Source: Oxytricha trifallax (Eukaryota; Ciliophora; Spirotrichea; Sporadotrichida; Oxytrichidae). From it: 64,000 bases of DNA. Positions 59,484 through 64,000 of this stretch are shown piece by piece. Location of the stretch: the NCBI GenBank assembly GCA_000711775.1, contig ARYC01000527.1:62001-126000 (forward strand), read 5' to 3'. Position 1 is the stretch's first letter, and each line of letters starts with the position of its first letter. The notes under the pieces are model-generated. The model saw only the letters and a program-made list of their open reading frames with translations, did not search any database and had not been told where the DNA came from. The position numbers and the translations under genes were made by a program.

Positions 59484-60815
59484 TTGAGAGTTGCAGTCAA
59501 GAGTATATAAAGCTAATATACAGATGAAAAATTACAAATTTATAAAGTGTATAAATACATTTATCAGTATTAAAATGAGTTACCAGAGTTTCTTAAGCTT
59601 AGTGATGAAGTTTGCAATAAAATATTTCAATAAAACATTTGTATTTATTTGAATTTGGTAATATTAGTTTTATGGACTTTCTTATTTGTAGTGTTATATA
59701 TTGATAATATTGAATGTGAGAGATCTGATTTAGGATTAGAATTACGTTGTTCTAACTTAGATTAGCAATCTTGTGTTGTTTTAAACCTTAACTCCTACAA
59801 AACCTGAGATCAACAAGAGTGCTTCTGAGTTTGAGTGTACTCCCGTGAAATAAGTACAAGTGAAAGAAGAGCCACATGTAGTTTCTGTCTCCTCATCAGA
59901 CCACAAGCAAGCTCCTAGAATTTACTCTATTCAGTCATCAAGTAATAAGGGTGAGCTATAAAAAGCTAACTTCATCAACTAGTCTGATTAAAAATGAAAT
60001 CATAATCAAAAATGCATCTCATAAGTTATTAATAATATTTTAAATAAGTTTATTAATTAATATTATCCCTTGTTTCCTCATCTTCTTCATCGAGCAGCTC
60101 AAGTTCTTCGAGTTACTAGTTATAAACTTAAAATAAATAAAGTTTTAGTACTATTAAAGCCTCAAGTCAGAGACAGAAGAGCATCTGAATCTCCTTAACC
60201 TTATAGAATTTAAATTAAATGTGAAATTTACTCAAATGAATAATATTGGTTTAAAGTAGTAATTTTTTAAAGGTAATGGAAAGAATTAGATGCTCAAGTC
60301 TAATGCTAAAAAGCACAAACTCACAACCTCATAATTAATAAATTATCCACTTGCATAGCCTTAAAGGGACCAGATGCTCGAAAAGGATTTGACTTATTTA
60401 TAATTAAGCAAAGGTGATATCTCTAAGAAGACATCAAAAGCAGTTTCATGCAAAAAGGAGACTAGTGAGAAGTATTCTGATAAGATGTACAAAATCAAAA
60501 TTATTTTAACTTTTTAATCCAGGCATAATATGATCTGATTGAATGAATCATAATCAAATTCAAAGATATTCAAGAAATAGAGAGGCTTTTGTTTGATGAT
60601 TATAAAATAATAACTAAATTGATGAGCTGAACAAGCACTTCAAGGACGGAGGAAATGCAATCGTCTACAAGTTCAGCCCCAGCTACTTGCTGACTTGGTG
60701 CAGCGCCTGCGGCCAGTTCAAGGTGTGGTTCACTTTCGAGCAGAGGGACGGCAAGTATTGCAATATGGTCTACCACAGGACCGTCAAGATCTCACACCAC
60801 TTCCCAGAACACTGA
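59484..60815 (+). CDS. Zinc-finger family gene X2 (unit 2)
   Basis: Paralogue of X1: it shares the block GAATGTTGAGAGTTGCAGTC at about 59480, the SASEFECTPVKQVQVKEEP block (about 59815-59990) and the GC-rich C-terminus (60621-60815). That reads ELNKHFKDGGNAIVYKFSP, LTWCSACGQFKVWFTFEQRD, VYHRTVKISHHFPE, then H-stop (TGA 60813-60815). Most codon changes to X1 in the GC-rich end are silent or conservative, so this end is under selection while the middle has diverged. A Lys/Ser block (KGDISKKTSKAVSCKKETSE) precedes it. Upstream joins are unresolved and the start is uncertain. Confidence 0.55.
60595..60620 (+). other. IES, 26 bp, pointer GATGA
   Basis: GATGA at 60595 and 60621. Excision joins IQEIERLLFD to ELNKHFKDGG in frame. 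It is homologous in position to the 170-bp IES of X1. Confidence 0.8.
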
Positions 60816-61620
60816 TTCAACATATGTTTGCATTTATCAAGGTTATTTCATTTTATTATCAAGTTCAGTTTTTATTTCTTAATTTATCAAAATTTCACCA
60901 ATTTATTCTAAAAAACAAATTTTATATTATCATTTAAACTATAATTAAACTTATATTAGCATTAAAAGTATTTATTAATAGAAACCATAGTTATAAAATT
61001 AAATTATAAAAATCAATATTTTTTTAATCATTGTATATACATTATTAATGTTTTAAATATTTTTTTTAAATATCTTTCAGAGCAATTCTGCTGTGATGTT
61101 TTTAGAGCTAAGCAATTTTTAAAATAACAATGTAAATGAGAGTTAGACCTCATCATCATGATTTTTCTATTAAGAATTGAAATTAATAGACCCCCCGAAT
61201 ATTTAATTATTAATTATTCCTATTCTTAATTAAAAATCTATTATTTTCAGATTAATTTAATAAGAAAAGATATGCTAAATTTTCAATTTTATTAATTATT
61301 AAAAAATAAACCGATTTATAATAAGAAAAAAAATTTAATTTCAAGTTTAGAGTTATATTGACTTAAATCAATTGCGATAAAGAAAGTCAATAAAAAACCA
61401 AGAGTAATGAAAATAAAATAATAGTTCTTCCTAGATATTACTTTAATAATCTTTTAAGATTTCAGTATCATTAAAATTTTAAAGGTAAAATATACTGAAG
61501 TTTAAAGTGTAGGCTATAAAAATTATTAATAGAAAAACATAGTTTTTACTATAAAATTTTATTAGAAACTTATCAAATTTAGAACTGTTTCCTTATAGCT
61601 TAAGATACAAGTATTATAAA
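60816..61620. other. AT-rich spacer between X2 and Y2
   Basis: The 3' flank is shared with X1 for about 60 bp. After that there is no coding signal. Confidence 0.4.
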
Positions 61621-61639
61621 ATATTTTAATGTGGTTATA

Positions 61640-63030
61640 TTCAGAGTTTGACAGCTTCAACTGATTCTTCACAGTGCAATCTCCAAGATAACACAAGCAA
61701 TAGATAGAAATACAAAAGAAAGTCACCTAGATCTAAAGGAATGAATCGATATTATATAAAAATAAGATTCATGTAATAATTTGAATACTCATTTCTGTTT
61801 CTATATTTTATTAAGAATATTCAGAATGTCTGTTACTAAAACAGATCCTACCTGAATATCTTAACCTTAGTGAGAGAGAGTACGATCTCAGAAACTTAAT
61901 TATAGAATCTGACAGATTAGTGCTGACTAAAAGTAAAAAGAATTGAAGAATAATTATTCACCATCATGCAGGAGAACTCAAGTGAGAAACCTAAAGCACA
62001 AATTTATGGAGCACTTTGCTATATTTGACTATTTTTAATTAGCTACAAAGTTTCTTTTTATTTTTGCTCTTAAAGCTCTATGAACATAAGTAGAGTTAAG
62101 CCTGAGTCGGATCCCATTGCTGCAAAGACAACTAATTAGAAGAGACAATAGAAGCGATATGAGAGTATTGAGGAATCTAAGTATGAGCTATCAAAGTTTA
62201 AGGACATTGATAATGACTGGTCAAAAGTTAATCAAAGCAACTAGAAGATTCAAGTCAAATTTTAGAAAAAGATTTTAAACAGAAGTTAATTCATCATGTT
62301 TTGCATACTAATTGCAAATTCCTTGTCAAACTCATCAAGCAGCGACTCTGAAGAGCATGAGAAATCCAATAATCAATTTTTTGATAGCAAAATCTTTAAT
62401 CAAATGATATTTCAAAGCATACCCATTAAAGGTTCAGAATCCTGGTTCCCAACTTTCCCAAAATGCTGGTTTCAAAAGTTCAAAGTGTTTAATTGAACAA
62501 AAACTGTTGGCAAAAAAATTCTTTGTTAGCAAATAGATCAAGATCTTGCAGAAGACTCTACACCATTCTTTTGCTTTAGACAGAAACAAGCTTAATAGTA
62601 ATTGACGTTAAAGCAGCCAAAAACTGAAAGAACAACTAACATTGCTGATGAAAAAATGTTCAAGATCTAATATATTTAATTTTTATCCCTGGCCAGTTGG
62701 AGCTCATCGAGAAGTTCAAGAAGTATGTCTTCAAAGATGAAAATGAAGTCAACATTTTTATGATTTTATTTATTTTAACGACAAGTTAGTAAGTGAATTG
62801 AACAGCCATTATCATTAGGGTCAAAACCACTGCAAATCCACTTGGACACCCAAGTAAACTTTAATATTTATACATTGCAATTTAAAGAAACTTAATTATG
62901 TTTATCTGACTGTAAAGTGCTACAAGTGTAAGGAATTCTCGTTGTGGTTCAATTTCAAGGAAGATAACAAGGGTCAGAAATTATATTAATTAGAAACATC
63001 AAAGTTTCGCACAACTTACCAGTACATTGA
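61640..63030 (+). CDS. Zinc-finger family gene Y2 (unit 2), IES-interrupted
   Basis: Coding blocks: 61645-61760 (SLTASTDSSQCNLQDNTSN, KYKRKSPRSKGMN), ATG 62080 (MNISRVKPESDPIAAKTTNQ ... a Lys/Gln-rich stretch), an Asp/Ser block (SSSSDSEEHEKSNN), DQDLAEDSTPFFCFRQKQ, and the end module. This last is QLELIEKFKKYVFKDENE, LVSELNSHYHQGQ, YVYLTVKCYKCKEFSLWFNF, then RNIKVSHNLPVH-stop (TGA 63028-63030). The frame must change by two bases between GQKL and RNIKVSH; a 5-bp ATTAT repeat sits there. Further breaks at about 62290, 62490, 62670 and 62760 are probably IESs. The unit-1 counterpart Y1 has lost the end module. Confidence 0.55.
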
Positions 63031-63748
63031 ACGAAATCTTTGAAAGATCTGAGCTTTTGAAATAGAACATCAGGATTAAGTATAATTTTAGATTTTATTT
63101 GAGAATTTCTAAATAACAAGGTTTGAGTTTTTATATAAGTTTTATTAGTTTCATTTATGTTTTTTCCTAAATTTATTAATTTTAATCTTTCTCTTAGAAT
63201 CGAGAGATTCTTTTTACAAATTTTATTAACATATATTTTTATATTATCTGTGTGGTACTCTCTTCTACCTAATGTACTTTATGGATATTTCAAAGTTCCA
63301 ATGTTTACAAAAGAACTAAATTAATTAGAAAAAATAATGAAACTCAAACGCCAGGGTTGATCCAAGTGGTAATCCTCAGCAGATCGGAGATGAATTAAAT
63401 TTAAAGACAAGTTTGAAAGACTGATCAAGAATTCATTTTTAGCAAATGAAATTCAAGGATTGAAGAGAGTTAACTTCAATGATCTCACTAGCCCAGCACT
63501 TGTCTATTAGAATCATAATTAAACAACTCCAGATACACTCATTCTATGACAACAATAATATTTACACTATTATGAATGAATCACTCTAAATAAGTTCATT
63601 TATCAAATTCAAAGTGGAGTGCACAAAACCTTATTTACTTCGCACAGAATTATAAATCAAAAAACATGAAAATTGCATTTTTAAAAAGAAAATTTTGTAA
63701 AGCATTTGCTATATTGAATTAAAATATAAGTACTAAATGACAATGCGA
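63031..63748. other. AT-rich spacer with scraps, before the third unit
   Basis: A short basic frame near 63370-63500 (DKFERLIKNSFLANEIQGLK-like) may be a germline segment. Otherwise no feature is supported. Confidence 0.35.
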
Positions 63749-64000
63749 CTGCTAGCGGTTTCATTCAAGACTTGATTGGTGAGTAAAGATGGGAGGTGCT
63801 GGAAGTGCAGTACCCAGAGAGGTTCACCAAAGGATTTATTTTTTCCTTGGCCTTCCACCACAGAGCAATCAAGCGTGACTACTACAACGGATTGAACTCA
63901 TTATTAATTCTCAAGATTAAGGTCCTGCTTACGACTCTGAAGATGACTACGACGTGAGGTTCCCTGCTGGAATCATGAACTCATTTTATTCTCGGAGGGT
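63749..64000 (+). CDS. GC-rich SGFIQD module, copy 2, cut by the window end
   Basis: Reads ATASGFIQDLIGEQRWEVLE then VQYPERFTKGFIFSLAF. It is nearly identical to 58598-58860 but has a 9-bp in-frame insertion (VLE) and a 2-bp insertion near 63905 that shifts the frame before DSEDDYDVRFPAGIMNS. The partial copy runs off the end of the window and marks the start of a further tandem unit. Confidence 0.5.

Larger units (their letters stand above)
52400..64000 (+). repeat. Tandem duplication of units of about 5 kb (X + Y + SGFIQD)
   Basis: Homologous landmarks recur in order. X C-terminus at 55130 and 60622. The RGTAT/KSPRSK block at 55850 and 61630. The CACCAT.ATGCA.GAGAAC block at 56165 and 61962. 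The Y end at 57850 and 62795. The SGFIQD module at 58600 and 63750. Spacing varies from 4.95 to 5.8 kb because of indels in AT-rich DNA. Confidence 0.7.

Noticed and set aside
60695..60937. 80-aa + strand ORF in the GC-rich island
   Set aside because: Out of frame with the conserved ELNKHF...HHFPEH reading shared by X1 and X2. Its length comes from low stop density in GC-rich DNA.
1..64000. Telomeric C4A4/G4T4 arrays or scrambled gene segments
   Set aside because: Only isolated CCCCAAAA-like words occur, and all joins found are in linear order.

Overview
The window is very AT-rich (about three quarters A+T by eye) and its long reading frames use TAA and TAG as sense codons (glutamine), with only TGA as stop. 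That is a ciliate nuclear code. Most genes are cut by short AT-rich segments. Each segment is flanked by a direct repeat of 2-8 bp, lacks a usable GT-AG pair, and restores the reading frame when it is removed with one repeat copy. These behave as internal eliminated sequences (IESs) with variable 'pointers', so I read this as unrearranged germline (micronuclear) DNA of a spirotrich/hypotrich-like ciliate. No C4A4 telomere arrays, tRNA, rRNA or CRISPR were seen. The species is not identifiable from the sequence alone.

Layout. 0-2.2 kb: decayed non-coding DNA. 2.2-5.3 kb: zinc-finger family gene 1. 6.4-14.4 kb: three interrupted importin-alpha-like genes (one +, two -). 15-17.5 kb: large Ser/Gln-rich gene. 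18.1-18.8 kb: small gene. 19.1-20.9 kb: minus-strand Ser/Lys-rich gene. 21.2-23.5 kb: zinc-finger gene 2. 23.9-25.9 kb: importin-alpha-like copy with a frameshift. 26.7 kb: coiled-coil ORF. 27.5 kb: foldback MITE. 28.2 kb: zinc-finger fragment on the minus strand. 28.9-30.9 kb: importin-alpha-like copy. 31.0-34.3 kb: direct duplicate of 22.6-25.9 kb, with a broken zinc-finger 3' half and an intact importin-alpha-like gene. 34.8-37.8 kb: zinc-finger gene 3. 38.0-40.7 kb: a small gene, then a tubulin-tyrosine-ligase-like gene. 40.9-43.0 kb: zinc-finger gene 4 (553 aa after removal of six IESs). 44.0-47.2 kb: zinc-finger gene 5. 47.9-52.2 kb: P4-ATPase (flippase, minus strand) carrying three small IESs and a 420-bp foldback MITE. 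52-64 kb: a tandem duplication of about 5 kb units with further zinc-finger genes and unusually GC-rich exons.

Two gene families dominate. One is importin-alpha-like (IBB plus armadillo repeats): six copies, one clearly intact. The other is a family of proteins with a long Ser/Gln/Lys-rich middle and a C-terminal module C-x2-C ... W-[FL] ... H ... H-stop. I know no name for this second family. It resembles WRKY/GCM1-type or MULE-associated zinc fingers, but that is inference. IESs repeatedly fall inside or right beside the metal-binding motif, so the motif exists only after DNA rearrangement. The flippase and TTL-like genes are ordinary housekeeping genes and serve as strong controls for the IES interpretation.
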